Assembly: GCA_003151475.1 (NCBI GenBank)
Contig: PLXQ01000042.1
Span: 1-64,000, forward strand
Source of the DNA: Acidimicrobiaceae bacterium
GTDB lineage: Bacteria; Actinomycetota; Acidimicrobiia; Acidimicrobiales; UBA8190
DNA: 64,000 nt
Direction of reading: 5' to 3'
Below are positions 1 to 8,017 of this stretch, one piece after another. The stretch's first letter is position 1. Each line of letters starts with the position of its first letter. Both the position numbers and the translations under genes were made by a program. The notes under the pieces were generated by a model, which saw only the letters and a program-made list of their open reading frames with translations, searched no databases and was not told the origin of the DNA.

Positions 1-484
1 CCGACACTGCGGGTCGCACGGCTGAGGTGCATGAAGAAGTGCATCAATAGGCCCTCGGTCCGAGGCCAGCAGCGTATTTGGGAAGAGGAGCTAGTGTCCT
101 GAGTTGCTGATTCGGGCACCGGCGTTCCAACGGGACATCAGCACACACCGACACCAGGTAGGGAGCGTTAGGTGCCCGGATCACTGCGGGAGATGGGAGA
201 TCCGACCGCCCGTGTGTATTCGTGTGGCCCGGCGCGATATGTGCCGATCCCGACCGGCGTCTCGGCCAGACGGATGGGAGCGGTAGGGGGGTCGGTACTC
301 GGGGATTGCGACCGGGGTATCTCTCGGAGTCGGTTGGCCGCCATCGCCAGGACCTTGGACCCCCCGGCCGCTGCCTACCCGTGCTGTATTCGCGGCCGAG
401 AACGTTTGCGGTCGGTTCTTCGTCGATGCCACCTCGGTGAGGGGGTGAAGGATCCGGCATTACCGGACGGTCGCGCGCCGTGGG
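1..484. other. No convincing gene
   Basis: Open frames here run antisense to each other and show no recognisable domain. The only feature noted is an 11-bp sequence GGATCCGGCAT at 450-460, just beyond the 3' end of the oleate hydratase gene, which recurs at 2465 and 3245. The window edge may cut off a gene to the left. Confidence 0.4.
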
Positions 485-2251
485 CTATTGCCGGTACGTA
501 CCAGGTCGGATGTCGGTCGGCGTGGGTATCTGGTTGACGAGCTCCACCACCTCATGGGGGTGAACGACTGCAGGCAAGAGCAACTTCAGCAGGTCCATCA
601 GGTGGAAGGTCTCCACTTCCAGGATGGCCTTGGCACTGGCGGCCAGGTGGCGGATGTCGAACCTCGTGGGTGAGACTGGGATGACCGGCTTGTCGAGACG
701 CAGGAGCCCATAGACGGCCTCCATGGCGGTGCGGACGGAGGTCTCCACGGTGAAGACACAGTCATCATCCACCTCGACGAACTGGCCGAGGAAGCCGAGG
801 TTGACGCAACCGTCGGGGATGGCCCTCGGCCGGTCGCCGATGGCCCGGGGCATGAACTGGCTCGTGATGTAGGGCATGCCAGCCAGTGACACCTTGGCGT
901 GGGCCAGGAACTCCTCGCTGTGGTCCCCGTACCCGACGTGATAGAGGAACTCGGTGAGGATCTCGTTCCCTGTGCATTCCATCATGGGTTTCTTCACGTA
1001 GTTGCCGACGTTGTTCCCTCGCAGCCCGTAGGCCCAGAAGACGTCGGCGTTGTCGGGCTGGTTGGGGAAGAAGGGCTTGGAGTGGATGATGAACCCCAGA
1101 TCCCAGCCGGAATCCTTCACCGTGACGCCGCCGCCGGTGCCTCGCTTGTCGCCACTGACCTTCTCGATGTAGTCGACGAAGTCCGGGTAATCGACCAGCG
1201 TGACGAAGAACGAGATCCACCGGGTCTTCTCCGGCCAGCTGATGAACTTCTCCGGATGCCCGAACTTAGGGTCGAGCGCTGCCAGCTTCTCCCACAGGGT
1301 GAATACTCCGCGGTCGTGGCTGTCGAGGTTCCACGGCACGGCGGTGCCATTGTCGCCGTAGGTGGTGTTCTGGGTCAGCGACCCGTTGGTAAAGAACACG
1401 AGGTCATCGGGCGTGAGGTTGATCTCGGAACGGCCTTCCCCCGACTGGATGGTGAGACCCGTGACGGTGGTCTTCTCCCCCTCTGATTCGAGGGCCATGT
1501 CGACCACCCGGGTCCCCAGGGCGAAGCGGACCCCCAGGCCTTGGAGCCAGACGATGAGCGGGCGGATGATGGAGTCGAACTCGTTGTACTCGGTGTGCAA
1601 GATGCCTTCCAAGCGCGGCATCACCTCGGTGAGGTGCATGAACCGCAGCTCGTAGCGTCGCATCTCGATGACGCTGTGATAGTCGTCGAACGACAGGATC
1701 CGGGAGAACATCAGCCAGAAGATCGAGTCGAAGAAGCTCGGTGGGAACCAGTCGCGGATGGACATGTCCTGCAGTTCGGCTTCGGGTGTGACGAGCAGGC
1801 GGAGGAACGGCGCTGCGCAGTCCTTCGGAAGCATCGGTTGCGACTCGTGATCCGCCTTCTGTCCCTGCTTCTCGATGATCCGCCAATGCGACGAGATTGG
1901 TTCAAGGCAGTTCACTTCTCGCGTCTCGTCCAGGACGGTGCGCCCAGGTCGCTTGAGCGACGGCACCTTGCCACAGAGGTACCAGAGGCACTCCATGTGC
2001 GCCTCCAGCTCCCGCTCGCCACGGCAGACGTAGCCTGCCGACGCATCGCCGGTCCCGTCCATCGACCCGCCCAGGACCGGTAGGTCGTCGTAGACCGTGA
2101 TGTTGCCCGCTGGCATATGGGCATCGGTTGCCAGGAACGCTGCCGCAGCAAGGCCACCGATCCCACCGCCGATGATGTGTGCGGTCTTTCGTTCGATGCC
2201 GTCCGGAATGGCGGCGTCTACCTGATCGTAAAAGAGCATTTCGTGCCTCAC
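485..2251 (-). CDS. ohyA: Oleate hydratase (myosin-cross-reactive antigen family)
   Basis: FAD-dependent hydratase that adds water to the cis-9 double bond of unsaturated fatty acids to give 10-hydroxy acids. The 588-residue protein is full length for the family. It has an FAD-binding GGGIGG motif near residues 28-33, the GGSMDGTGD segment near 61-69 and the family-typical GYVCRGERELEAHMECLW stretch that follows. The rest of the chain (EFDSIIRPL, the DLVFFTNGS segment) also matches oleate hydratases. It stands alone on the minus strand with no operon partner. It lies in the accessory left part of the window, left of an integrase and a tRNA-derived repeat, so it is probably island cargo. Family assignment is firm; substrate range cannot be read from sequence. 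Confidence 0.93.
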   Translation of the reverse strand: MRHEMLFYDQVDAAIPDGIERKTAHIIGGGIGGLAAAAFLATDAHMPAGNITVYDDLPVLGGSMDGTGDASAGYVCRGERELEAHMECLWYLCGKVPSLKRPGRTVLDETREVNCLEPISSHWRIIEKQGQKADHESQPMLPKDCAAPFLRLLVTPEAELQDMSIRDWFPPSFFDSIFWLMFSRILSFDDYHSVIEMRRYELRFMHLTEVMPRLEGILHTEYNEFDSIIRPLIVWLQGLGVRFALGTRVVDMALESEGEKTTVTGLTIQSGEGRSEINLTPDDLVFFTNGSLTQNTTYGDNGTAVPWNLDSHDRGVFTLWEKLAALDPKFGHPEKFISWPEKTRWISFFVTLVDYPDFVDYIEKVSGDKRGTGGGVTVKDSGWDLGFIIHSKPFFPNQPDNADVFWAYGLRGNNVGNYVKKPMMECTGNEILTEFLYHVGYGDHSEEFLAHAKVSLAGMPYITSQFMPRAIGDRPRAIPDGCVNLGFLGQFVEVDDDCVFTVETSVRTAMEAVYGLLRLDKPVIPVSPTRFDIRHLAASAKAILEVETFHLMDLLKLLLPAVVHPHEVVELVNQIPTPTDIRPGTYRQ

Positions 2252-2741
2252 GTTCCCGATCTCTCTTCCAGCAGCTAACCCGCCATCTCGGGCATTGACT
2301 AGGGCCGATGGCCTCTAATCCTCCGCCGGAAAGCACCTGGCTACGCGAGTAGCCCATCCTGGAAGTGCCGTTTCTCTGGAGCGGACCCGGCGCTCGGGGC
2401 TGTATTGACGGCGGCTCGTGATTGCGCGTGGTTGGACTGTCGACGACTTCCTCAGGGCCCCACCGGATCCGGCATTTTCGCTCTGTCCCGATTGGGCTAT
2501 GAGGCAAGGGCACACCGGCGATATCGCCTGGTCTGACCGCCCTGCATTCCTGCCCTGCGACGACGTGAACGATTCCGTCGAACGTGCTCAACGCGCCCTG
2601 CGTATGCCGACGAACCGGGCCAGCTCATTGTTTGGTCGTGCTAATGAGAGGGCGCCTCCACTTCGGCCGAAGCGAAAGGACGCAAGTCCGAGGCATGATG
2701 TCGCGCACAGAAAGTAGACGCTTCCATCAATGGAGGAAACC
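2252..2741. other. Intergenic region upstream of usp
   Basis: About 490 bp between the divergently oriented ohyA and usp. Open frames on both strands lack recognisable domains. A GGAGG ribosome binding site at 2732-2736 lies just before the usp start at 2742. The 63-bp repeat described at 2465-2528 lies in the middle. I see no RNA gene. Confidence 0.4.
2465..2528. repeat. Short interspersed repeat, copy 1
   Basis: Begins GGATCCGGCAT and ends CCGGCGATATCGCC, with the two conserved blocks exactly 50 bp apart start to start. The copy at 3245-3307 has the same blocks (CCGGTGATATGCC) at the same spacing but a divergent middle. Function unknown; it may be chance or a small non-coding repeat. Confidence 0.3.
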
Positions 2742-3191
2742 ATGAACATCGCCGTGGCAACCGATGGATCCGAGCCTGCGATCGACGCGGCTCGCAGGTC
2801 CATGGACCTACTGCGCCCCGGAGCTCACATAGTGCTCGTAATGGTTATCCCCGAATATGAGGACCCCATGGAGGACGCTGGGGGCATCGAGGGTCCGGGT
2901 ATCAGCGACAAGCAGGCGGAGAAGGATTGGCGGAAGGCAACCGCCGAAGGGCAAGCTGCACTCGATCGCACCGCATCGGTGCTCGGAACCGAGGTGGAGG
3001 TTCGTCTGGTTCCGGACGACGAGACGACGGGGGCAGTCATTGTCCGAGTCGCCAGCGAGATGAACGCAGACGTGCTAGTGATCGGCTCATCCAGCAAGGG
3101 TTGGTTGAGCCGACTCTTCAGCGGCTCTGTCAGCGACTACGTGGCCCACCACGCACCATGTCCAATCATGCTGATCCGCCACGACCACTGA
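2742..3191 (+). CDS. Universal stress protein, UspA family
   Basis: Single-domain USP of 149 residues. The N-terminus MNIAVATDGSEPA has the conserved Asp (about residue 8) of the nucleotide pocket. The C-terminal loop, VIGSSS at about 113-118 followed nine residues later by GS at about 128-129, is the ATP-binding G-2x-G-9x-G(S/T) motif with Ser in place of the second Gly. It ends with the usual CPIMLIR strand. The ATG at 2742 is chosen because a GGAGG site lies five bases upstream; an in-frame ATG at 2730 would bury that site. Role: cytoplasmic stress or energy-state responder; the exact stimulus is unknown. It is monocistronic. Confidence 0.9.
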   Translation: MNIAVATDGSEPAIDAARRSMDLLRPGAHIVLVMVIPEYEDPMEDAGGIEGPGISDKQAEKDWRKATAEGQAALDRTASVLGTEVEVRLVPDDETTGAVIVRVASEMNADVLVIGSSSKGWLSRLFSGSVSDYVAHHAPCPIMLIRHDH

Positions 3192-3244
3192 GTGCAGGGG
3201 ACAGCGTGTTCCAGCGACAATAGCCAGCCTTCAAGACCCTGACT

Positions 3245-3307
3245 GGATCCGGCATCCCCGATCAGTCCGAGACCAACGAGCTTCGCTCGGGGCCCCGGTG
3301 ATATGCC
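3245..3307. repeat. Short interspersed repeat, copy 2
   Basis: Same terminal blocks and 50-bp spacing as 2465-2528. This copy contains a short perfect hairpin, CGAGC-TTC-GCTCG at 3277-3289, and its ends include GGCAT (3251-3255) and ATGCC (3303-3307) as inverted 5-mers. It follows the usp stop by about 50 bp, so it could also act as a transcription end signal. Confidence 0.3.
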
Positions 3308-3422
3308 CTCCTTCGCGGCGACGAGAACGCCGGAGTCGGCGACGGCCACTTTCGGACGGACAATTGGATCAATTTCTTGGTGCTTCTGTACGTCGCCGAT
3401 GGCTCGGGTCCCAGGCCACGAG

Positions 3423-4229
3423 CTATGCCAGGGTACGGCGTAGGACGGCGGCGAAGTCCCTGGCGTCGCTTGCGAAACCGGCGTGGCCCCCGGGAAAGTG
3501 GATCAACGAAGTGCCGAGGCGTTTGGCGAGCGCGGCAGCCGTGCGCTGGGCGAACTCCCCCATGGATGTGGTTCCCCCGGCGACCACGACCCGAGCCGGA
3601 CCGCCCCGAAGGGCGGAGAAGTCCGGCTGGTAGAGCGCTATGGGCAGCAGGCCGTGACCGAAGAAGCGCTCGCTCGTAGCCACCATCTCAGCCGACGGCG
3701 GCGGCGAGGCGTCATCGCCCTGTGGGGGCGGGCTCATGCCGGTGAAGGTGAAGAACCTCGCCCACCCGGCGCCGGTGCCGCCGTTGCGGTAGGTGTCGTA
3801 GATGTCGTGCATCCCTGCGCGGGCCTCATCGGCTTCGGGCAGGAGCACGGCGAGCGGGGGCTCGTGGGCGACGAGGGTATGCACCTGGCCGGGGTAGCGC
3901 GCGACCAAGGCGAGCCCGGTGACCGCGCCACCGCTGCTACCGAACACGTGAGCGGGGCCGCCTCCAACCGCATCCAGCACCCGGCGTACGTCGTCGGCCA
4001 GCAGGTTCGGCTCGGCGTCCTGGTCGCGGTCGTCGATTGTGCTGCGGGCGAAACCTCGGGGATCGTAAGTCACGACGGTGTAGTCCTCGGCGAGCATTTG
4101 CGCGATCGCGGCGAACCCCGAAACTCCCATGGGGTGGCCGATCAGCATGAGCGCAGGGCCTGAGCCTTGGACCTCGTAGTACAGACGAGCGCCCGGCACG
4201 TCCAGCGAGTGACTCGTGGGCAACGACAT
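3423..4229 (-). CDS. Alpha/beta hydrolase
   Basis: A 268-residue alpha/beta-hydrolase fold protein. Visible landmarks are the oxyanion-side LIGHPMG segment (about 29-35), YDPRGFARS (about 55-63), the nucleophile elbow G-S-S-G-G with predicted Ser99, and a C-terminal GGHAGF with predicted catalytic His249. The family includes esterases, peroxidase-like hydrolases and C-C bond hydrolases; the sequence does not decide among these. It is a single-gene unit lying convergent to usp. No signal peptide is evident, so it is probably cytoplasmic. Confidence 0.85.
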   Translation of the reverse strand: MSLPTSHSLDVPGARLYYEVQGSGPALMLIGHPMGVSGFAAIAQMLAEDYTVVTYDPRGFARSTIDDRDQDAEPNLLADDVRRVLDAVGGGPAHVFGSSGGAVTGLALVARYPGQVHTLVAHEPPLAVLLPEADEARAGMHDIYDTYRNGGTGAGWARFFTFTGMSPPPQGDDASPPPSAEMVATSERFFGHGLLPIALYQPDFSALRGGPARVVVAGGTTSMGEFAQRTAAALAKRLGTSLIHFPGGHAGFASDARDFAAVLRRTLA

Positions 4230-4910
4230 TTCCAGATCACTCCTCGGTCGGGGTTCGGGGATGGATCAGCCGGCGCCCAAGGCTAACTCCGCAGGTACTC
4301 CCCAAAGCAGATGGGCTCTAGAAAAACCATCGGGGCGGCCAGCGCTCAGAGCCGATCTGCCCTGCCGGCCGTCCCGAACGACGGCTCTGGTGCACCGGCC
4401 AGCGCACATAACCGCAATTCCCGTTTGGTTCGTGTATCTCGATGCCGCGACCTGGATGTGCCGATCCCGGGTGGGGTCCTCACACCGCGTAAGGGATCTC
4501 AACCCACCCGACGATATTCGCGGATCAGAGAAGTCTCGCAGAGACCCGCGAAGACAAGGGCTGCTGGATCGGGGCGGAGTGGCCCAGTGGGTAGAGGAAT
4601 TGACGCTCGCCGTGCTCCAACGCGGCACCGTTCCATTCATCTACATGGTTCGTCATGGCAAAAGCATCAGCGACACGACGCTGAACCTCTGAGCACACGA
4701 AGTCGAGCCCGCCGTCCGCGAAGCAAACGCGGGGCGCTGGCCCGACAGCTAGCTGTTCAGCTCGCCGAGAAACCGGCCCGGTTCGTTGACATTCGTGGCG
4801 GACGATGATGGAGAATGACTCTCTTTCCACCGTCGACAGACGCCATCACGCAGAAGCGCGTCGTCGGGGACACGTGTCAGGTTGAACCGGAGTTGAATGC
4901 GAGACGAGGC
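4230..4910. other. Region without a supported gene
   Basis: About 680 bp between the hydrolase start and the integrase stop. Open frames on both strands show no family. A short stretch near 4573-4605 resembles a tRNA D-arm, but no matching T-arm or acceptor partner follows, so no RNA gene is called. Gene remnants too decayed to name are possible. Confidence 0.4.
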
Positions 4911-6119
4911 TTATCGAGCTGCTCCCACATCCGACTGCGCCGAATTTGCTTTGAGCTTCGCCGGTGACGCTGACATGACCTCGGCGAGGAGTCGCGACAA
5001 TTGTTGCGCGGCATGTCTGTCACCACCAGGTACCGCGTGGGCGTACACGTTAAGAGTTGTGGACGCACGAGCATGGGCGAGGCGGGCGGCCACAATCGGC
5101 ACAGCGACGCCGACATCGAGCATCTGAGTGGCCATGAAGTGCCGCAGGTCGTGAAGTCGGAAGTGACCGAGTCCCGCGGCCTTCCGGGACCGGATGAAGC
5201 GCTTGGTCACGTAGTTCGGTTTCCTGGGTCGCGTTCCATCCTCGTCGTAGCAGAAGATGAACCGGTCACGGACTTCGGCCTGAGCGTGAGCGATCCCGGC
5301 GAGCCAAGCCGCAAGCAGAGCTGAGGTGCCAGGGTCGAGCGCCACCCGATGTGACCGCCGGGTCTTGGTCGGAACGAGCACCGGCCCGCTCGGCCCTTCG
5401 ACCAGGGCCCGCTGGAACGAGATGCTTGCCGTTTCCAAGTCGATGTCCGTCCACCGCAACGCTGCCAGGAGCTGGCCCCTTCGGGCTCCTGTCGTGGCCG
5501 CCAGAACCACGAACAGGTGCAGAAGCGGGTCGGCCTCGGCCGTGTGGGCGAGAAGAACGGCCACGTCATGAGGCGTTGGCGGCCGCATCTCTACCGGTTC
5601 GCTCCGAGGTGGGGAAGCCAAGGCGGCGGGGTTGGTCCAGATCCACTCCCAGCGCATGGCCTGAGCCAGGGCGCGATGCAAGACAGCATGGACTCGGCGA
5701 ACAGAACCCACCGAAAGCGCCTTCCCATCGGTCCGGCCACTGACTCGGAGCCGAGAATAGAGCTCGTCAATCGTCACCGCTGTGAGCTCTCGTACCAGCA
5801 CTTCTCCGATCCCGGGCACCAACTGCTGGTCGATGATCGAACGCACGCTGCGGGCAGTGGTGGGGGCCCAACTGACGTAGCTGACGCCATACCAGCGGTC
5901 CAACAACTCGGTCATGGTGGTACGAGCTCCGACCACCGGGGCCACGTTCGCCACTCGGGCCAAGTCGACGAGCTCCCGCTGAGCTTCGGTCCTACTCCCC
6001 CGCACCGTGCGCGTTGCCCAGCGGCGGTGCCCCGTGGTGGGATCCGTACCCCGATAGACACGAAGCTCCCAGGAATTGACCCCACGTTGGCGGATGGATC
6101 CTGTCACGCCCATCGCCAT
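4911..6119 (-). CDS. Tyrosine recombinase / phage-type integrase (int1)
   Basis: Full-length 402-residue site-specific recombinase. Residues about 8-50 form the AP2-like arm-binding domain (SIRQRGVNSWELRVYRG), about 65-165 the SAM-like core-binding domain, and about 180-370 the catalytic domain. All catalytic positions are present: Arg213 (TGARRG), Lys252 (TKTRRS), His323 and Arg326 (HDLRH), His349 (RLAHAR) and Tyr359 (LNVYAHA). It lies about 100 bp from a copy of the tRNA-Gly 3' end at 6226-6275 and points away from it, as expected for an element integrated at that tRNA. It probably drives integration and excision of the element whose DNA occupies 1-6225 and extends left of the window. Confidence 0.93.
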   Translation of the reverse strand: MAMGVTGSIRQRGVNSWELRVYRGTDPTTGHRRWATRTVRGSRTEAQRELVDLARVANVAPVVGARTTMTELLDRWYGVSYVSWAPTTARSVRSIIDQQLVPGIGEVLVRELTAVTIDELYSRLRVSGRTDGKALSVGSVRRVHAVLHRALAQAMRWEWIWTNPAALASPPRSEPVEMRPPTPHDVAVLLAHTAEADPLLHLFVVLAATTGARRGQLLAALRWTDIDLETASISFQRALVEGPSGPVLVPTKTRRSHRVALDPGTSALLAAWLAGIAHAQAEVRDRFIFCYDEDGTRPRKPNYVTKRFIRSRKAAGLGHFRLHDLRHFMATQMLDVGVAVPIVAARLAHARASTTLNVYAHAVPGGDRHAAQQLSRLLAEVMSASPAKLKANSAQSDVGAAR

Positions 6120-6178
6120 CGGCTGCTCGCACTCAACCTTGAGTAACGGCGATGGGCAAGTCGCGAGCGGTGATGGGC
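6108..6178. promoter_or_regulatory. Nested palindromes and direct repeats at the int1 start
   Basis: GCCCATCGCC (6108-6117) is the inverse of GGCGATGGGC (6148-6157). Between them sits a perfect ACTCAA-CC-TTGAGT palindrome (6131-6144). A second near-copy, GGTGATGGGC (6169-6178), follows in direct orientation 21 bp on. The set overlaps the integrase start codons. It may be an operator or integrase arm-type binding sites; the two cannot be separated by eye. Confidence 0.45.
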
Positions 6179-6225
6179 GGTGTTCGGGCCCTACGCCGAC
6201 GCCAATATCACCATCTACCTGGGCA

Positions 6226-6275
6226 TTCTTTGGAGCGGACGACGGGATTCGAACCCGCGACCCTCACCTTGGCAA
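6226..6275. repeat. Candidate attachment site, tRNA-Gly 3'-end copy
   Basis: 50 bp identical to 35162-35211. It covers the 3' 45 nt of tRNA-Gly(GCC), including CCA, plus 5 flanking bases, in the same orientation. After GGCAA the two copies diverge completely (ATAAAA here, GGTGAT in the real tRNA), so this is not a functional tRNA gene. It marks the junction between two candidate integrated elements. Confidence 0.88.
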
Positions 6276-6340
6276 ATAAAAAGAGGCCCAACTCCCCTAC
6301 CTGCACCTTTGCAAATAGATGCAGGACGATCCGAGTTTTT

Positions 6341-6371
6341 GACTGACCGTAGCGAACCGCGATTGACCGTA
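6341..6371. repeat. 11-bp direct repeat pair inside the left element end
   Basis: GACTGACCGTA (6341-6351) and GATTGACCGTA (6361-6371) are spaced 20 bp start to start, about two helical turns. They lie about 70 bp inside the attachment repeat in an AT-rich stretch. They are plausible arm-type binding sites for the integrase or its accessory protein; this is position-based inference. Confidence 0.3.
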
Positions 6372-6724
6372 ATTGTCAATGGCGCATGGTATTTTTGTGG
6401 AGCGCGCACTACGAGATCTTGTACCACGTGCACCACGGCGAGACGCGATTTCCGCAGATGTACCTGGGCTTTTCTCGCTCGACGAGAGCCAGACCCGGCC
6501 TGCTCCCCACAGCTGACCAACTCGGGTCGGGGCGTTCGCCCCTGAGGTAAGAGACACCCTTGCCGCATTGGCCGGGGACCCTATTAATCGCACGTCGGAT
6601 GCGGCCCCGCCGCTCGATACGCATTTTGACCGGCGATATTTGGGCGCCTCATAGTCATTGTTCTCGCACCGATTCGCCCGTTGATTGGCCTGACCTGCTG
6701 TTTCTTGGAGGCAAGGAGCACTCG

Positions 6725-6750
6725 GCATCACCTTCCCAAGGTGAGGGTTG
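6725..6750 (+). repeat. Inverted fragment of tRNA-Gly anticodon arm
   Basis: 26 bp matching the sense strand of tRNA-Gly(GCC) around its anticodon arm at 24 of 26 positions, in the opposite orientation to the tRNA and to both 50-bp repeats. The stem is intact (CACCTT..AAGGTG) but one anticodon base is changed. It overlaps the sequence that forms the inner edge of the attachment repeat. It cannot fold as a full tRNA. Confidence 0.5.
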
Positions 6751-6813
6751 CCATGGCCGGTCACCGATGAAGACAGTCCCCGATCGGGACCGCATGCCCT
6801 TCCTTCCGATATC

Positions 6814-6841
6814 TTGCAGCGTATAACGTCAGTGTTATAAT
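6814..6841 (+). promoter_or_regulatory. Promoter with palindromic operator for the toxin-antitoxin pair
   Basis: TTGCAG (6814-6819) and a consensus TATAAT (6836-6841) are 16 bp apart. Between them, overlapping the -10 box, is a perfect inverted repeat TATAAC-6-GTTATA (6822-6839). This is the layout expected for an autorepressed toxin-antitoxin promoter bound by the downstream XRE antitoxin. The likely transcription start lies at the beginning of the toxin frame. Confidence 0.6.
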
Positions 6842-6850
6842 ACTGCGGCG

Positions 6851-7175
6851 TGGGACGTCGTCTACCACCCTGCGGCCGAGACGGAGTATCGCTCGCTCTC
6901 GGCTCCCGATCGCAACGCCGTGGACAATGCAGTGAAGAAGCTTGAAACCTACGGACCGGTGCTCCCCTACCCACATCAGAGCGCAGTACGAGGGTCGAAG
7001 TCGCTCCCGCGAGTTGCGCCCACGAGGTGGTCGGAGCCGGGTGCGTCCTCTCTACCAGCGCCATGGTGACACGTTCGTGATCGCTGCTATCGGCTCGGAA
7101 GCCCAGGTGGATGCGAGGGGCTTTGATCGAGCCGTCCTGTTGGCAACAAGTCGACTCAGCGATATTGAGGAGTGA
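6851..7175 (+). pseudogene. RelE/HigB-type toxin, frameshifted
   Basis: The first frame reads WDVVYHPAAETEYRSL and onward to KSL; the homology then continues in the next frame as RELRPRGGRSRVRPLYQR to LSDIEE. The pattern (a short N-terminal helix pair, then KLRELR and a Gly-Arg-x-Arg strand) is that of the phage-derived Gp49/HigB toxin family. One extra C in the CCC run at 7006-7008 explains the shift, and no ATG or GTG precedes the first frame in phase. The toxin is therefore probably dead, unless the base is a sequencing error. The stop overlaps the antitoxin start. Confidence 0.65.
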
Positions 7176-7483
7176 CCATGAAGATCAGCGAGATGAAGAA
7201 CGCCGAAGTAGTGCGACAGGAGTCTCTTCGAGACCCAGAGTTTCGGGCTGAGTGGGACCGCACGGCCTTTGCCGGCGCGGTTGCCCTTCGCGTCATTGGA
7301 TATCGGATTGACCACCAGCTGACCCAGACCGCCCTCGCCCGCCAGCTGCGTATGAAGCAGCCGGCTGTGGCCCGTTTGGAGTCCGGAGACGTGACGCCCT
7401 CGCTCGACACGCTCAGTCGGTTGGCCTCACATCTGGGCATCAGCTTCCATATTGACGTCACCCCAGAAGGGGTCGCCGTTTAG
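7172..7483 (+). CDS. XRE-family antitoxin-like transcriptional regulator
   Basis: A 103-residue protein with a helix-turn-helix at about 50-95: TQTALARQLRMKQPAVARLE, then a helix on residues like TPSLDTLSRLASHLG. This is the HigA-type antitoxin arrangement, placed directly after the toxin frame. GTG at 7172 overlaps the toxin stop; an ATG at 7178 is an equally good start. It is intact while the toxin is broken, so it may persist as an orphan repressor of the operator at 6822-6839. Confidence 0.82.
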   Translation: MTMKISEMKNAEVVRQESLRDPEFRAEWDRTAFAGAVALRVIGYRIDHQLTQTALARQLRMKQPAVARLESGDVTPSLDTLSRLASHLGISFHIDVTPEGVAV

Positions 7484-7578
7484 CATCTCGCTCGACTCTC
7501 CGTGGAGTGAGGCGGAGCGATCAGCCCCGCTGCTAGCGGCGGTGATCGTTTATCGCTCCATGAATCACCCGAGAGAAA

Positions 7579-7740
7579 ATCCTTGTCGACGGCCTGGATG
7601 AGGTTTCGGCACGCACAAGCTTCCGCGTAGAGAAAGCGGTGGAGAAAGCCCGCAGGGACCTGGCCCACATTCTAGTCGGTGATGTCCGGCGTCTCGACGC
7701 GCAACTCAAGACGGCGTCGCTGCGGGGTAGCCTGGGAGGC
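7579..7740 (+). pseudogene. IS110-like transposase remnant
   Basis: An open stretch without a start reads VEKARRDLAHILVGDVRRLD followed by AQLKTASL. This resembles the linker helix between the DEDD and transposase-20 domains of IS110-family transposases (R-x-L-A-x-x-L-x-x-D-V-R-R-L-D-x-Q-L). The rest of the gene is gone. The assignment rests on a short motif and is tentative. Confidence 0.4.
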
Positions 7741-7744
7741 TCGT

Positions 7745-8017
7745 ATGGTCAAGCACCTCAACTACGACCAGATGAAGCAGACCGTTGCTGAATGGCTGGA
7801 AAGCGACGGCCACGTCTCGGAGGACGATACAGAGGCGACGGCTCTCCTCGAAGCCCTTGGCATACCCAAGCTCCTCGAAGCTCGCCACGTGTCAGAGCGG
7901 ATAATTGTCGCTGCCGATGGCTTCCATCCCGTCGTCCGCTTCTTCGTCGACGGCAGCGCAGAGCAGCAATACATCCTCGACGTTCTGGGCAGCGCTCCCC
8001 ATTGGGAGGGTCAGTGA
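7745..8017 (+). CDS. Small hypothetical protein
   Basis: A 90-residue protein starting MVKHLNYDQMKQTV, with a GGGAGG ribosome binding site just upstream of ATG 7745. It is acidic in the first half, and a beta-like segment (RIIVAADGFHPVVRFFVDG) precedes a short C-terminal tail. No cysteines, signal peptide or membrane segment. I do not recognise a family. It lies alone among mobile-element fragments. Coding status is supported by the strong ribosome binding site and balanced composition. Confidence 0.55.
   Translation: MVKHLNYDQMKQTVAEWLESDGHVSEDDTEATALLEALGIPKLLEARHVSERIIVAADGFHPVVRFFVDGSAEQQYILDVLGSAPHWEGQ

Larger units (their letters stand above)
6276..6813. other. AT-richer region without a supported gene
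   Basis: About 540 bp just inside the left repeat. I see no coding frame with a recognisable domain. It contains a short repeat pair (6341-6371) and an inverted tRNA-Gly fragment (6725-6750), both listed separately. Its base composition is visibly lower in GC than the surrounding genes. Confidence 0.4.

Noticed and set aside
4570..4660. tRNA-like D-arm sequence
   Set aside because: A GGCCCAGTGGGTAGAG-like stretch is followed by neither a pairing anticodon stem, a GTTCGAATC-type T-loop nor a matching acceptor strand.
6226..6275. A second tRNA-Gly gene
   Set aside because: Only the 3' 45 nt are present; the 5' half is absent, so it is an attachment-site copy, not a gene.
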